A stretch of 64,000 nucleotides of DNA, taken from JAJZQZ01 sp963790415. GTDB taxonomy: Bacteria > Actinomycetota > Thermoleophilia > RBG-16-64-13. This document shows, piece by piece, positions 9,299-18,609 of this stretch. A model generated the notes under the pieces. That model was not told where the DNA came from. It made no database searches and saw only the letters and a list, made by a program, of their open reading frames with translations. The stretch is taken from contig CAWBOK010000005.1 in NCBI GenBank assembly GCA_963790415.1, forward strand, positions 62,001 through 126,000, written 5' to 3'. The position numbers were made by a program, and so were the translations under genes. Every line of letters starts with the position of its first letter. Within the stretch, counting starts at the first letter, position 1.

Positions 9299-9501
9299 GA
9301 ACCACCTCTTCTTTCCGCGGGGAGGGCCGGCCGAGAAGCAGCCGGCGGTGACGCGCCGCCTTTGCCGGCGCCGCCTTTGGTAGCGCACTCTTTGCAGTTG
9401 CCGTCGCAGCCCAACGGGAGCGGCTCACGGCAGCGGGGGCACAGCAGCACCGGCGTGTCGATCCGCACGCCACAGCGAGGACAGACGATGCAGGGCTTCA
9501 C
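9295..9501 (-). CDS. Small cysteine-rich zinc-ribbon protein downstream of FeoB
   Basis: 68-residue protein with cysteines at 4, 7, 10, 21, 24, 32, 36 and 39, giving CxxCxxC, CPRC and CxxxCxxC patterns, then a Gly/Ala/Ser-rich tail. It starts with a GTG overlapping the feoB stop (GTGA) and its own stop overlaps the FAH start the same way, so it is very likely translated. Short Cys-rich proteins often follow feoB in bacteria (FeoC or FeoB-associated Cys-rich proteins), but this one does not clearly match either and looks like a rubredoxin-type zinc ribbon. A role in Fe(II) handling is inference from position. Confidence 0.7.
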   Translation of the reverse strand: MKPCIVCPRCGVRIDTPVLLCPRCREPLPLGCDGNCKECATKGGAGKGGASPPAASRPALPAERRGGS

Positions 9502-11421
9502 GCCACCCAACTCGCGACGTGGGCCAACACGCCACCGAACAGGAACGCGAGCACGACGCTTCCCACCCAGATGAAGGCGGCGAAGCTCTTCCCGCGTTCC
9601 TTGGTGATCACCAGCACCGAGGCGATGCAGGGCACGAAGAGGGTGATGGTCACCAGGGCCACCAGCACGTCGGTTCCCGAGAGGCCCAGGCTGTACAGAC
9701 CGGCCGCGCCGAAGTCGCGGCGCACGAAGCCCATGATGAACGCCGTAGCCGTCTCGCGTGGCAGCAGAAGCCATTCTTCGGTGAGCGGAGCCAACCACGT
9801 CTGTGCCGCCACCAAGGCTCCGGTGATCTGCAGTACCCCAAGCAACAAAGACCCCGCCACGAAGTAGAGGCCGACCTCCCGCAGGAACATGATCGTCTTG
9901 CGGTAGGTCTTGGTCAAGACGTTCCTCAAGCGGGGTAGGCGAAGCGGAGGCAGGTCGATGAGCAGGTCGGTGGATTCCCCGGGCACGAAGCGCGCCATCA
10001 GCACGCCGAGCACCCCAAAGATCAGGACCATGATCGTCGCATAGGCGAGCGTCAGGGAGAGACCGCCCGCACCGGCCAACAGCCCGGTGATGACCCCGAG
10101 CTGCGCCGAGCAGGGGATGGCGAACGCCATCAGCGCGGTGGCGATCTTGCGTTCGCGCTCGTTGCCCAGTATCCGCGTGGTGATGGTGGCCATGGTGATG
10201 CATCCGAATCCCAAGATCATAGGGATGATCGCCCGGCCGTTCAAACCGACGGCGGTCATCATCCGGTCGGTCAACGCCGCGATGCGCGGCAGGTAGCCGG
10301 AATCCTCCAGCAACGACATCATCAGGTAGAAGCCGATCACCAGCGGCAGGAGCAGGCCGAAGATGTACGTGGTGGACAACGTGAGGACGCCGAAGTCTCC
10401 CGCCAACAACTGGTAGAGCACGCCGGTGGTACCCACGACGGCGCCGACCGCCTGCCGGATGAGGGGCTCCACGTAGCCCTGCATGATCGTGCCTTCGGTG
10501 AATCCGACCACCGTCTGCGCCACGAAGACGCCGAGGAACTCGTACATGAGAAAGAGCACCACGGCCAGCACGGGGATCCCGGTGAGCGGACGCAGCAGGG
10601 CGTGGCCGAGGCGGGTGCGCAGATCGAGACCTCCCCCACTGCGCTCCACCACTCGGGCCACGATGGCGTTCACCCGCTGGCGGCGGCCCAGGTAGATCTC
10701 GTCGCGCTTTCCCTGGGGCTCGATACCGTGCCGCTCGGCGATGAAGGGGTCACCTTCCAGCACCAGCAGGGCCTCGCCGCGCGTACCCACCCGGTCGAGC
10801 AGCCCCACGATGCGGTCCTGCAGCACCGGGTCGGACAGGCCCACCCGGGGCTCCGCCAACGCGGTCTGGGCTTCGGGGAATCCACTGCGACTGGTGGCAA
10901 CCGTAGGCACCACGGGTACCCCCAACAGTCGCGACGAGTTCCACGTCGTCCACGCGCATGCCCCGAGCCGCGGCCTCGTCGACCATGTTGAGGGCCACCA
11001 CCAGAGGCAGACCCATGTCGATCAACTGCAACGTCAGGAAGAGGTCGCGCTCGAGGTGGACGGCGTCGACCACGTTGAGCACCACGTCGGCGTCGATGAC
11101 GATGTCGCGGGCCACGATCTCCTCGTCGTTGAACGACGAGACCCCGTAGATGCCCGGCGTGTCCAGCACGACGTCGTCACCCATGCGCCCGCTCGACACT
11201 GCCACCGTCGTGCCGGGGAAGTTCGAGACGTCGACGTAGAGACCGGTGAACGCGTTGAAGAAGAGGGACTTACCTACGTTGGGATTGCCCACCAAGACGA
11301 CCTTGCGGACATCGTCCGGGGCCTGGACCGACACCTGGCCGTGAGACGCCGGAGGAGTCGACCGCAACGAGGAAACCGGCCGCGACAAAGAAGCCGGCCG
11401 TGCGTGGTCTGTCGCCCTCAT
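9498..11421 (-). CDS. feoB: Ferrous iron transport protein FeoB (frameshifted as read)
   Basis: GTP-dependent Fe(II) permease of the inner membrane. The N-terminal G domain has GNPNVGKSLFFNAFTG (G1), LDTPGIYG (G3) and LNMVDEA (G4). The C-terminal membrane part has two Gate repeats and about eight membrane spans, with GCITMATITTRIL and GMQ-like IPCSAQLGVI. The G domain ends and the helical domain begins in different frames at about 10925-10945, a one-base change near VELV/RLLGVPVV. The ATG at 11421 overlaps the feoA stop as ATGA. About 640 residues if the frame is restored, normal for FeoB. It belongs to the feoA-feoB-zinc-ribbon-FAH unit. Confidence 0.93.
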
Positions 11422-11702
11422 GCCCCCCGGCCGCGGGCATCGAGTCTGTGCTCCGCGCCGGGCACAGCCGGCTCGACCGCGGTGCCCGCCTCCTCCACCA
11501 GGATGCGGGCGGCGAGATTGCGGCCCAGACAGATCTCCTGGTTGGCCTGCCGCACCAAGACCGGACCGACCCTGAGCGGTTCCGCCCAATCGACGACCGT
11601 GCCCTCACCGATGCCGAAGCGGATGCACTGGGCCCGGGCGCGATCGTCGGGGATCTCCAAGATGCGTACCCGACTTCCCTTCCGTGCCTCGAGTAGTGTC
11701 AC
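11418..11702 (-). CDS. feoA: FeoA SH3-like domain protein
   Basis: Small cytosolic partner of FeoB with an SH3-like fold. It contains RVRILEIPDDRARAQCIRFG and the family-typical VGPVLVRQANQEICLGRNLA ending. The GTG at 11702 is preferred because AAGGAG lies 6-7 nt upstream. A start at 11744 would add 14 residues. It is first in the feo unit, about 50 bp downstream of the iron-box palindrome. The length (94 residues) is usual for FeoA. Confidence 0.9.
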   Translation of the reverse strand: MTLLEARKGSRVRILEIPDDRARAQCIRFGIGEGTVVDWAEPLRVGPVLVRQANQEICLGRNLAARILVEEAGTAVEPAVPGAEHRLDARGRGA

Positions 11703-11750
11703 CTGCTTCTCCTTGCCGACAACGGCGCTCTGCACCAACCGCACGCCGCA

Positions 11751-11764
11751 TTAGGTATACCTAA
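11751..11764 (-). promoter_or_regulatory. DtxR/IdeR-type iron-box palindrome
   Basis: TTAGGTATACCTAA is a perfect 14-bp palindrome whose half sites (TTAGG) match the DtxR/IdeR/SirR-type operator core. It lies 12-25 bp downstream of the -10 box of the feo promoter, across or just after the expected transcription start, where a repressor would block initiation. Fe(II)-dependent repression of feoAB by a DtxR-family protein is the natural reading. The regulator gene is not in the window. Confidence 0.7.
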
Positions 11765-13511
11765 CATTCGACGGAAGGATACTCTGACCCAGAAGAGTTG
11801 TCAACCCTTGCCCAGGAAGGCCTTGGAGACGACGGCATCGTGCCGCCGAGGGCGTCCCGGCGGCCTACTCGGTCGCCGTCCGCGTCCTCTTCCAAGGCGC
11901 GCAGAAGGCCGTACGTGAGCGAATCCACCAGGGCCTGCCAGGAGGCCTCGACCAGGTTGTCGCTCACGCCCACGCTGCCCCACGAGTCCTGTCCGTCGGA
12001 CGAATCGATGAGCACCCGGGTGACGGCACCCGTTCCCCGATCCTCGTCCAGGATGCGCACCTTGTAGTTGGTCAGGTGGATATCCTTGAGGTGAGGGAAC
12101 TTCCGCTCGATGGCCTGACGGAGCGCCCTGTCGATAGCGTTGACCGGGCCGTTGCCCTCGGCGGTCTGGATGATGCGGTCGCCGTTCACGTGCACCTTGA
12201 TGGTGGCCTCGGTCATCACCGCTCCGTCGGCCCGCTTCTCCACGATGATGCGGAAACTCTCCAGGCGGAAGAACTCGGCCGGTTGCCCCAGCTCGTCCAA
12301 GAGCAGGAGCTCGAACGAGGCGTCGGCGGCTTCGTAGTGGTAGCCCTCGTGCTCCTTCTGCTTGAGGCGCCGCAGCACCCGCTCGGCCAGCTGCCCTCTC
12401 GTCGTCGGGAGCATACCCCAGCTCCTCCACCCTCTGGCGGATGGTGCCCTTGCCCGACAACTCCGAGACCAGGATGTGGGGAACGTTCCCCACGAGGTCC
12501 GGCACGATGTGCTCGAACGTGCGCGGGTCGGCGGCCACGCCCGCCACGTGCAATCCACCCTTGTGAGCGAAGGCGTTGCGGCCCACGTACGGCTGGTGAG
12601 GATCGGGCGACACGTTGCAGAGCTCGGCCACGTAGTGGGCGGCATCGGTCAGCCGGGCCAGGTTGGCGTCGGAGATGCAATCGAGCCCCATCTTCAGCTT
12701 CAGCGACGGGACGACCGCGCATAGGTCGGCGTTGCCACAGCGCTCGCCGTAGCCGTTGATGGTGCCCTGCACGTGCACGGCCCCCCGCTCGACGGCCACC
12801 AGGCTGTTCGCGACGCCGCACCCGGAATCGTCATGGGTATGGATGCCCACCCGGCACCGCCCGTCCATGTCATCCACCACCGCGGCCACGATGTCTCCCA
12901 GGTGGGGCGGCAGTGTGGCCCCGTTGGTGTCGCAGAGCACTACGGTGCCCGCCCCGGCCTCCGCCGCCGCACGCACGCACTCCAGGGCGTAGCCGGGGTG
13001 GGCGGCGTAGGCGTCGAAGAAGTGCTCGGCGTCGTAGACCACGTCCTTGCCTTGAGCGCACAGGAAGGCCACCGACTCGGCGATCATGCGCAGGTTCTCG
13101 GCCCGATCGACTTTGAGCACCTTCTCGACGTGGAGATCCCACGTCTTGCCCACGATGCAGGCCACCGGCGCCCAGCTCTCGGCCAGGATGCGCATCACCG
13201 GGTCGGCAGCGGCCGCCACTCCCCGGCCCCGGGTCATGCCGAACGCGCTCACGCGCGCCTCGCCCAGGTCCAACGACTCCATCCGCCGGAACAACTCGGC
13301 GTCCTTCGGGTTGCGACCCGGGGAAACCGGCCTCGATGACATGGATGCCCAGCGATGCCAACCGCTTGGCGATGCGGATCTTCTCGTCGACAGACACGCT
13401 CATGCCCTCACGCTGCATGCCGTCGCGCAGGGTGGTGTCGTAGAGGACGATGTCCCGGTGTTGCGGGCCGGGAGCAGGGAACGGCGCGCTGGTGTCCTTG
13501 GGCGACATCAT
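11761..13511 (-). CDS. cimA: (R)-citramalate synthase CimA (two frame changes as read)
   Basis: Condenses pyruvate and acetyl-CoA to citramalate for the threonine-independent isoleucine route. The N-terminal TIM barrel starts at the ATG at 13511 with VLYDTTLRDGMQREG and continues with IEAGFPGS. After a one-base insertion near 13310 it runs on with HTHDDSGCGVANSL and INGYGERCGNADL. After a second break near 12405 the C-terminal domain gives GYHYEAADASFELLL, EGNGPVNAIDRALR and WGSVGVSDNLVEASW. These C-terminal motifs mark the CimA family TIGR00977 rather than LeuA. The start overlaps the ilvE stop as ATGA. The last frame runs to a TAG at 11761, through the feo promoter, giving about 40 residues more than usual. 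The true end may be near 11800. Confidence 0.88.
11776..11804 (-). promoter_or_regulatory. Sigma70-type promoter of the feo operon
   Basis: On the minus strand, TTGACA (11799-11804, full consensus) and TATCCT (11776-11781) are separated by 17 bp. The iron-box palindrome follows immediately. It drives feoA-feoB and the two downstream coupled genes. The promoter lies inside the apparent 3' extension of cimA. Confidence 0.75.
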
Positions 13512-14383
13512 GCCGGGTAGACCGCGGTCCCCGACCGGCCGGCGTGGGCACGGAACCGTTGGATCAGCTCGTGGGTGATCGGACCCGGCGTGCCATCACC
13601 GATGGGCCGCAGATCGACCTGCACCACCGGGGCCACCTCGGCGCCCGTGCCGGTGAGGAACGTCTCGTCGGCGGTGTAGACATCGTAGGGAGTGAAGAGA
13701 CCCTCCTCCACGTCGACATCCATCTCGCGCGCCAGCCGCATCACCACCCCCCGGGTGACTCCCCGCAGAGCCCCGACCGCGAGAGACGGCGTCAGCAGGC
13801 GCCCGCTCTTGACCATGAAGAAGTTGTCGGCGGTGCACTCGCATACGTAGCCATCCAGAGTGAGCATGAGTCCCTCGTGCGCCCCCGTGCCCCGAAGCTC
13901 GAGCGCGGCCATGATGTTGTTGAGGTAGTTCAGGCTCTTGACCGCCGGGCTGACACACTGAGAACTGGTGCGCCGAGTCTGGCAGATCTTGACGGTGAGA
14001 CCCGTCCGGTATACATCCTCCGGGTACAGCTGGATGGTGGCGGCGATGATGATCACCGTCGGGGCGGCACACTTGGACGGGTTCAGACCCAGGTCGCCCT
14101 CGCCACGCGTGACCACCAACCTGATGTAGGCGTCCCGCAGTTCGTTGCGCCGCACGGTCTCCAGGATGGCCGCAACCATCTCCCGGCGATCCAGCGGGAT
14201 CGCGAGACCGATGACCTTCGCGGAGTCGTACAGCCGCTCGACGTGGGCGTCGAGTTCGAACACGCGTCCGTCGTAGGCCCGGATGCCTTCGAAGACACCG
14301 TCGCCGTAGAGCAGGCCGTGGTCGAACACGCTGACCTTGGCCAGCTCACGCGGGTAGTAGGCTCCGTCGATGTAGATCAGCAC
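13508..14383 (-). CDS. ilvE: Branched-chain amino acid aminotransferase IlvE
   Basis: PLP fold-type IV transaminase of 291 residues for the last step of Ile, Leu and Val synthesis. It shows FDHGLLYGDGVFEGIRAY at the N-terminus, the PLP-lysine region SPAVKSLNYLNNI (Lys near 150), CECTADNFFMV and the ATFL-like ADETFLTGTGAEVAPV segment. It starts at a GTG at 14383. It sits between leuB and cimA with an ATGA overlap to cimA, fitting one branched-chain amino-acid unit. D-amino-acid transaminase is a related alternative, but the context favours IlvE. Confidence 0.92.
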   Translation of the reverse strand: MLIYIDGAYYPRELAKVSVFDHGLLYGDGVFEGIRAYDGRVFELDAHVERLYDSAKVIGLAIPLDRREMVAAILETVRRNELRDAYIRLVVTRGEGDLGLNPSKCAAPTVIIIAATIQLYPEDVYRTGLTVKICQTRRTSSQCVSPAVKSLNYLNNIMAALELRGTGAHEGLMLTLDGYVCECTADNFFMVKSGRLLTPSLAVGALRGVTRGVVMRLAREMDVDVEEGLFTPYDVYTADETFLTGTGAEVAPVVQVDLRPIGDGTPGPITHELIQRFRAHAGRSGTAVYPA

Positions 14384-14423
14384 GTGCGCTCCTTCGTCCG
14401 AGTGCCCGCTGTGCAGTCGCAGA

Positions 14424-15509
14424 CTACCAGCCGGCTTCCTCGGTCACGGCCCCTTCGGCTACGTGACGTGCGACCAGGTCGCCCACGTCGCTGGTGCTCA
14501 TGCCCATCTTGCCGGCTGCCAGCGACTCCATCTGGCCGATCGCGTGGATGATCCCGGCCTCCACCCAACGGGCGGCGTCCTTCTGGCCCAGATGGTCGAG
14601 CATCATCTGCAGCGAAGCGATGGCCGCGAGGGGGTTGATCACGTTCTGGCCGGCATACTTGGGCGCCGATCCCCCCATGGGCTCGAACATGGCCGTTCCC
14701 TCGGGGTTGATGTTGCCGCCCGCAGCGACGCCCAGGCCGCCCTGGATCATGGCCGCCAGGTCGGTGATGATGTCGCCGAACATGTTGTCGGTGACGATGA
14801 CGTCGAACCACTCCGGGTTCTTGACGAACCACATGACGATGGCGTCGACGTGGGAGTAGTCGCGCGTGATGTTCGGGTAGTCGGCCTCGCCGACCTCGTT
14901 GAACGCCCGCCACCAGAGATCCCAGGCGTAGGTGAGCACGTTGGTCTTGCCACAGAGGGTCAGTTTGCCGTGACGGTCGGGCCGCGAGGCGTAGTCGTAG
15001 GCATACCGGATGCAGCGCTCGGCGCCCTTGCGGGTGTTCACGCTCTCCTGCACGGCGATCTCGTCCGGAGTGCCCTTCTTGAGGAAGCCCCCGGTGGAGC
15101 AATACAGCCCTTCCGTGTTCTCGCGCACCACCACGAAGTCGATGTCAGCCGGGCCCTTGTCCTTGATCGGCGTCTCCACACCGGGGAACAACTTGACCGG
15201 GCGCAGGTTGATGTAGAGGTCGAGGGCGAAGCGGGCCTTCAGCAGGATGCCCTGCTCGAGGATGCCCGGCTTGACGTCCGGGTGGCCGATCGCCCCCAGG
15301 AAGGTGGCATCGTAGCCGCGCAGCTCGTCGATGGCCGAGTCGGGAAGGGTCTCCCCCGTGCGCAGATAGCGTTCGGCCCCGAAATCGTAGCTGGTGAGGT
15401 CATAACTGAAGCCGGCGCGGGAGGCCGCCGCCTTCAGGACCTTGAGGCCCTCGTTCACCACTTCGGGACCGGTGCCGTCACCGGGTATCACAGCCAGGTC
15501 GTATCGCAT
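14424..15509 (-). CDS. leuB: 3-isopropylmalate dehydrogenase-type enzyme
   Basis: NAD-dependent beta-decarboxylating dehydrogenase of about 361 residues. It has AVIPGDGTGPEV at the start, INLRPVKLFPGVETP, VVRENTEGLY, DNMFGDIITDLAAMIQGGLG and GSAPKYAGQNVINPLA. It lacks isocitrate-specific serine loop features and sits with ilvE and cimA, so it probably acts on 3-isopropylmalate and/or 3-methylmalate (the citramalate pathway needs such a step). The ATG at 15509 has AAGGAG at good spacing and is preferred over the GTG two codons earlier. It is the first gene of the branched-chain unit. Confidence 0.9.
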   Translation of the reverse strand: MRYDLAVIPGDGTGPEVVNEGLKVLKAAASRAGFSYDLTSYDFGAERYLRTGETLPDSAIDELRGYDATFLGAIGHPDVKPGILEQGILLKARFALDLYINLRPVKLFPGVETPIKDKGPADIDFVVVRENTEGLYCSTGGFLKKGTPDEIAVQESVNTRKGAERCIRYAYDYASRPDRHGKLTLCGKTNVLTYAWDLWWRAFNEVGEADYPNITRDYSHVDAIVMWFVKNPEWFDVIVTDNMFGDIITDLAAMIQGGLGVAAGGNINPEGTAMFEPMGGSAPKYAGQNVINPLAAIASLQMMLDHLGQKDAARWVEAGIIHAIGQMESLAAGKMGMSTSDVGDLVARHVAEGAVTEEAGW

Positions 15510-15787
15510 CCTCACTCCTTGGGTCGGTTCGGCCCTATTGTAGCCCGGCCGGAGTCAGAGGGGGAAGCCGGATCCGCCTCTGGCGCTGTCCATCCGTGCC
15601 ATGGCATCAACAATGAGGGGAGTAAGGTGACGCGTGCCGTGGTGGCGGCGTTGGTGATGGTCGCCCGCCCGGCGCAGTCGGTTGACGCCGCAGGCGAACT
15701 CGGACAGAAGCAGGAGCACGAGACGAAGGTCCGACGCCTGGGGGGGACGCCGGACCCGAGTATGCCTGATCCTCCGTCAGTCGTGCG
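15510..15787. other. Intergenic stretch upstream of leuB
   Basis: 278 bp without a supportable gene. On the minus strand TACAAT at 15537-15542 is a good -10 box, 27 bp before the leuB ATG, but no clear -35 box is seen at 16-18 bp. An imperfect inverted repeat (gtccgacg ... cgccggac, about 15730-15757) lies downstream of the DUF7144 gene and could be a weak terminator, but it has no T-tract. No leucine-rich leader peptide is seen. Confidence 0.4.
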
Positions 15788-16165
15788 TCAGTCGCGGACC
15801 GGTTTCGCGACGATCAATCCATACAGGATGAAGAGATAGAGAACCATCATCATGATCGACCATATCGGATAGACCGGTATCCACATCATCTCGGAGATCG
15901 CGGCCAGGCCGACGAAGATGACGCCGATGACGCGCCCCCATGTCTGCCCTGCAAGGACCGCCAAACCAGCGAACACGAGCAGGACGCCCACGATGAGCAT
16001 CCACCAGGCTAGAGCACTGACATCCACAAAGAAGTAGCCCGAAAAGCCCCGCACGACCCACTGGTCATTGAAGAGTCCGATGAAGCCGGTGATCGCCCTG
16101 AAGGCGCCGACCATTATCATGAGAAGCCCGCCGGCGGCGGCCCAACCGCTCCACCTGTCGTCCAT
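15788..16165 (-). CDS. DUF7144-type small integral membrane protein
   Basis: 125 residues with four predicted membrane helices. The sequence GWAAAGGLLMIMVGAFRAI, then ALAWWMLIVGVLLVFAGLAV, QTWGRVIGVIFVGLAAISEM and YPIWSIMMMVLYLFILYGL is the pattern of the DUF7144 family common in Actinobacteria, including the GQxWxRxxG and YPxWSI motifs. Function is unknown. The ATG at 16165 follows AGGAGGTTGAG. It stands alone: about 200 bp with no visible gene lies upstream, and it is not coupled to leuB. Confidence 0.8.
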   Translation of the reverse strand: MDDRWSGWAAAGGLLMIMVGAFRAITGFIGLFNDQWVVRGFSGYFFVDVSALAWWMLIVGVLLVFAGLAVLAGQTWGRVIGVIFVGLAAISEMMWIPVYPIWSIMMMVLYLFILYGLIVAKPVRD

Positions 16166-16369
16166 CTCAACCTCCTAGTAACGTTTACGTGACTCGTCTG
16201 GCCCAAGCCGGCTCGCCATCTGCCGTTCGCGCCTCCTCCCTCCCCTGACGCGTGAGTCCGAGGTGATCGATCAGCCGGATCGTCGCCGTGGCGCGTGGCC
16301 GGCCATCGCGCCCTCAACGTCTCCTTAACCCGGGGGTTTCGACGCGAGGCTTCTTCCTCCTGCTCTTGC

Positions 16370-16918
16370 TCAGTCAGGAACCTGGAGCTGTGCGGCGATC
16401 CTTCTCACTGTGTTCGCGTTGCGCAGGGTGGCGGGCATGCCGACCGCCTTCTCGAGAAGCGCTCCGGAGAATCCGGATTGGGTGGTCCGCGTGCGGCACA
16501 ACCAGTAGATCTCACGTCCGTGAACATGGAAATCGTTGACCGTGGACCGGAACGCCATGAGCGCGCGCTGCGCCTCGGCCTCGGGAGGGTCCGATAGGAA
16601 TGCGATCGTCAGGGTGACACCAGGGGCGTCGAGTTCACCTGTCGGAAAGGGCCGACAATCCGCCACCGCCGCAAGCTGCGAGGGAGAGCGAACGAACGTG
16701 GCCACGTCGTATCCGAGCGCCTGCCGGAGATGGGTGGCGATCCGCGCTTCAAGTACGCGTGCGTCCTCCTTCGGGGCCCCGAAGATCACGTTGCCACTCG
16801 CGATGAAGGTCTCGGCGGATGCGAGCCCCAGCTCGGCGAAGAGCGTACGCAGGTGTTCCATCCGGACGGTGTGTCCGCCCACGTTGATGGCCCGTAGGAA
16901 AGCTATGTACGTACACAC
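16370..16918 (-). CDS. DUF1697 family protein
   Basis: 182-residue soluble protein with the family hallmarks YIAFLRAINVGG at the N-terminus, MEHLRTLFAELGLASAETFIASGNVIF, and the late TRTTQSGFSGALLEKAVGMPATLRN block. DUF1697 proteins are widespread and uncharacterised. The GTG at 16918 is chosen because homology begins there; the longer frame upstream runs into carbonic anhydrase sequence. It lies 46 bp after the carbonic anhydrase stop. Confidence 0.88.
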   Translation of the reverse strand: MCTYIAFLRAINVGGHTVRMEHLRTLFAELGLASAETFIASGNVIFGAPKEDARVLEARIATHLRQALGYDVATFVRSPSQLAAVADCRPFPTGELDAPGVTLTIAFLSDPPEAEAQRALMAFRSTVNDFHVHGREIYWLCRTRTTQSGFSGALLEKAVGMPATLRNANTVRRIAAQLQVPD

Positions 16919-16964
16919 GAGACGTGCGCGTGCTTCGCTTCGGCTACCTGCTCTCCCCTGTCGG

Positions 16965-17600
16965 TCACGAAGATGCGTCGTCCGGCATGCCGTCGAAGAA
17001 TTCGACCACACCGGTCTCCAGCGAATACTCGGCGCCCACAACAAGGAACTCGTGCTCTTGGATCAACTGCTCGATCACCTCTGAGCCGTGTCGCAGATGG
17101 GCCGCGGAGGCGCGAATGTTGGCCCGTACGGCGTGCTGCACCAGAGCTCCGGGATCGTTCCTGAGTTCTGTCGCCAGCAGCGCTTCGACAGACGGACGCA
17201 CCCGGTCGACGATGGACCGCAGACCGCGTGATTGGTGCTCCCTGGGCCGCCTCAGCTCTTCGATCGTCGCCAGGATCGCGCCGCACTGGGAGTGACCCAG
17301 AACCACCACGAGCCGCGTGCCGAACTGCTCCACCGCAAACTCGACGCTGCCCACCTGAGAGGGGGCGACGATGTTTCCGGCAACACGGATGACGAACAAA
17401 TCGCCCAGACCTTGATCGAAGACGATCTCCACGGGCACCCGAGAGTCGGAGCATCCGAGGATTACGGCGAACGGCTCCTGGCCTGCCGCCAACTCGCCGC
17501 GGCGCGTTTGACTCGCGAAAGAGTCGCGGTCGCGAGTGTCCAGTGCGAAGCGGCGGTTGCCCTCTTGCAGGCGTTCGAGGGCTTTCCGTGGTGAGATCAT
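16965..17600 (-). CDS. Beta-class carbonic anhydrase
   Basis: Zn enzyme interconverting CO2 and bicarbonate. The zinc ligands appear in CSDSRVP and HSQCG (Cys-Asp-Arg and His-x2-Cys), and the N-terminal ALERLQEGNRRFA is typical of the family. 211 residues from the ATG at 17600, which has GGAGGG upstream. The frame is open further upstream but that part is not conserved. No signal peptide, so cytosolic. It stands alone, with DUF1697 downstream. Confidence 0.93.
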   Translation of the reverse strand: MISPRKALERLQEGNRRFALDTRDRDSFASQTRRGELAAGQEPFAVILGCSDSRVPVEIVFDQGLGDLFVIRVAGNIVAPSQVGSVEFAVEQFGTRLVVVLGHSQCGAILATIEELRRPREHQSRGLRSIVDRVRPSVEALLATELRNDPGALVQHAVRANIRASAAHLRHGSEVIEQLIQEHEFLVVGAEYSLETGVVEFFDGMPDDASS

Positions 17601-17916
17601 CGACGTCCCTCCGAGACGAGCGCGGTTGCCTATGTGCCGAGTGTCAGCCCCTCGTCGACCAACTTCAATACCCTGCCGTATCGAAGAGCAGCGACTCGTT
17701 ACCGCCACGACACTGCGATGATCAAGGCGGCGGACAGCCGACGCGCCGCCTGATCAAGGGCGGCTTTGGGCCACTCTACCACTTCGCTCTCGTCGCTGAT
17801 GCACGCGCCATCCACGCCTTCCATCCCAGCCGAAGAGGCGAGATAGACCGCTGACCGAGATGCTTGCGCCGCGCCTACGGTCATCCGCCCACAGGAGCGC
17901 CACAGTTCGAGTCGCG
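17601..17916. other. Gene-poor stretch with a META-domain C-terminal remnant
   Basis: 316 bp with no intact gene. On the minus strand 17665-17703 reads GNESLLFDTAGY followed by a stop. This closely matches the last residues of the META lipoprotein at 40436-40876 (GNESLLFDAASK), so it is the 3' end of a lost paralogue. The rest shows nothing recognisable. Confidence 0.5.
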
Positions 17917-18546
17917 CTATTCTTCGCGCGACCCCGATTGCTCGGCGAATGCGGCCGCCGCCAGCGTCGCGGCGTAGGTGCGCACACCAAGCGGCCACGA
18001 CGCGGTGTGCTCCTCGAAGCGCTGCCGGTCGCAGGCGAACAACGCGCGAGTCGCTTCCTCGAAGCCGGACTCGTTGCCCGCGATGGCCGACATGAACCTG
18101 AAGGTCACCTCCTGCGAACGCCGCACGCGGTCACTGCCTTCATGTGCCCGCTGAGCCTGCTGAACGAGTTTGCGGAGCGCGACCGACGCGCCGCCCGGCT
18201 GAGCGTTGAGCCACTCCCAGTGTCGTGGCAGCAGGGTGACCTCACGGCCGACCACGCCCAGTTTGGGTCGTCCGGGCGCACGTGGCGCCGGCGCCGATTC
18301 GAGGCCTACTTCATCCGCCACGGCCTCGAGGATATCGGCGGGCAGACGCTGCAGTACGTCCTGCAGGGTGCCCCGCAAGTCCATCTCTACGGGCTCGGCC
18401 GTGGCGTCATCGAAAACCAGCAGGGTGCGCGTATCGCCTGAGTCGATGAGTGTCTTGCACGCCCGAGCGACTTCCCTCGGGGTTCCCGAGGCGATGTAAT
18501 GGACACCGGCGAAGGCAGTGCATGATTCGGATCGTCTGACGTTCAC
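17917..18546 (-). CDS. DUF2239 family protein
   Basis: 209-residue protein. It has FAGVHYIASGTPREVARACK near the start, LLVFDDATAEPVEMDLRG in the middle and the family-defining RPKLGVVGREVTLLPRHWEW followed by GGASVALRKLVQQA. Function is unknown; the family is thought to be cytosolic. The GTG at 18546 has GAGGAG upstream. It has its own promoter with two near-identical dyad repeats, so it is probably under specific regulation. It stands alone, with metallophosphoesterase upstream. Confidence 0.88.
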   Translation of the reverse strand: MNVRRSESCTAFAGVHYIASGTPREVARACKTLIDSGDTRTLLVFDDATAEPVEMDLRGTLQDVLQRLPADILEAVADEVGLESAPAPRAPGRPKLGVVGREVTLLPRHWEWLNAQPGGASVALRKLVQQAQRAHEGSDRVRRSQEVTFRFMSAIAGNESGFEEATRALFACDRQRFEEHTASWPLGVRTYAATLAAAAFAEQSGSREE

Positions 18547-18580
18547 TCGGCTCTCCTCAGCTTGACACCTGGACGGCATC

Positions 18581-18609
18581 ATTCTACCCTGGTAAAACTA
18601 GCGCGTCAA
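18581..18609 (-). promoter_or_regulatory. Promoter of the DUF2239 gene
   Basis: On the minus strand, TTGACG (18604-18609) and TAGAAT (18581-18586) are 17 bp apart, 35 bp before the GTG. Both boxes are close to sigma70 consensus. One copy of a repeated dyad overlaps the spacer and -10, and the other lies just upstream of -35. Confidence 0.65.

Noticed and set aside
15730..15757. Imperfect hairpin downstream of the DUF7144 gene as a terminator
   Set aside because: The stem has a mismatch and no T-run follows; too weak to call as a terminator in GC-rich DNA.
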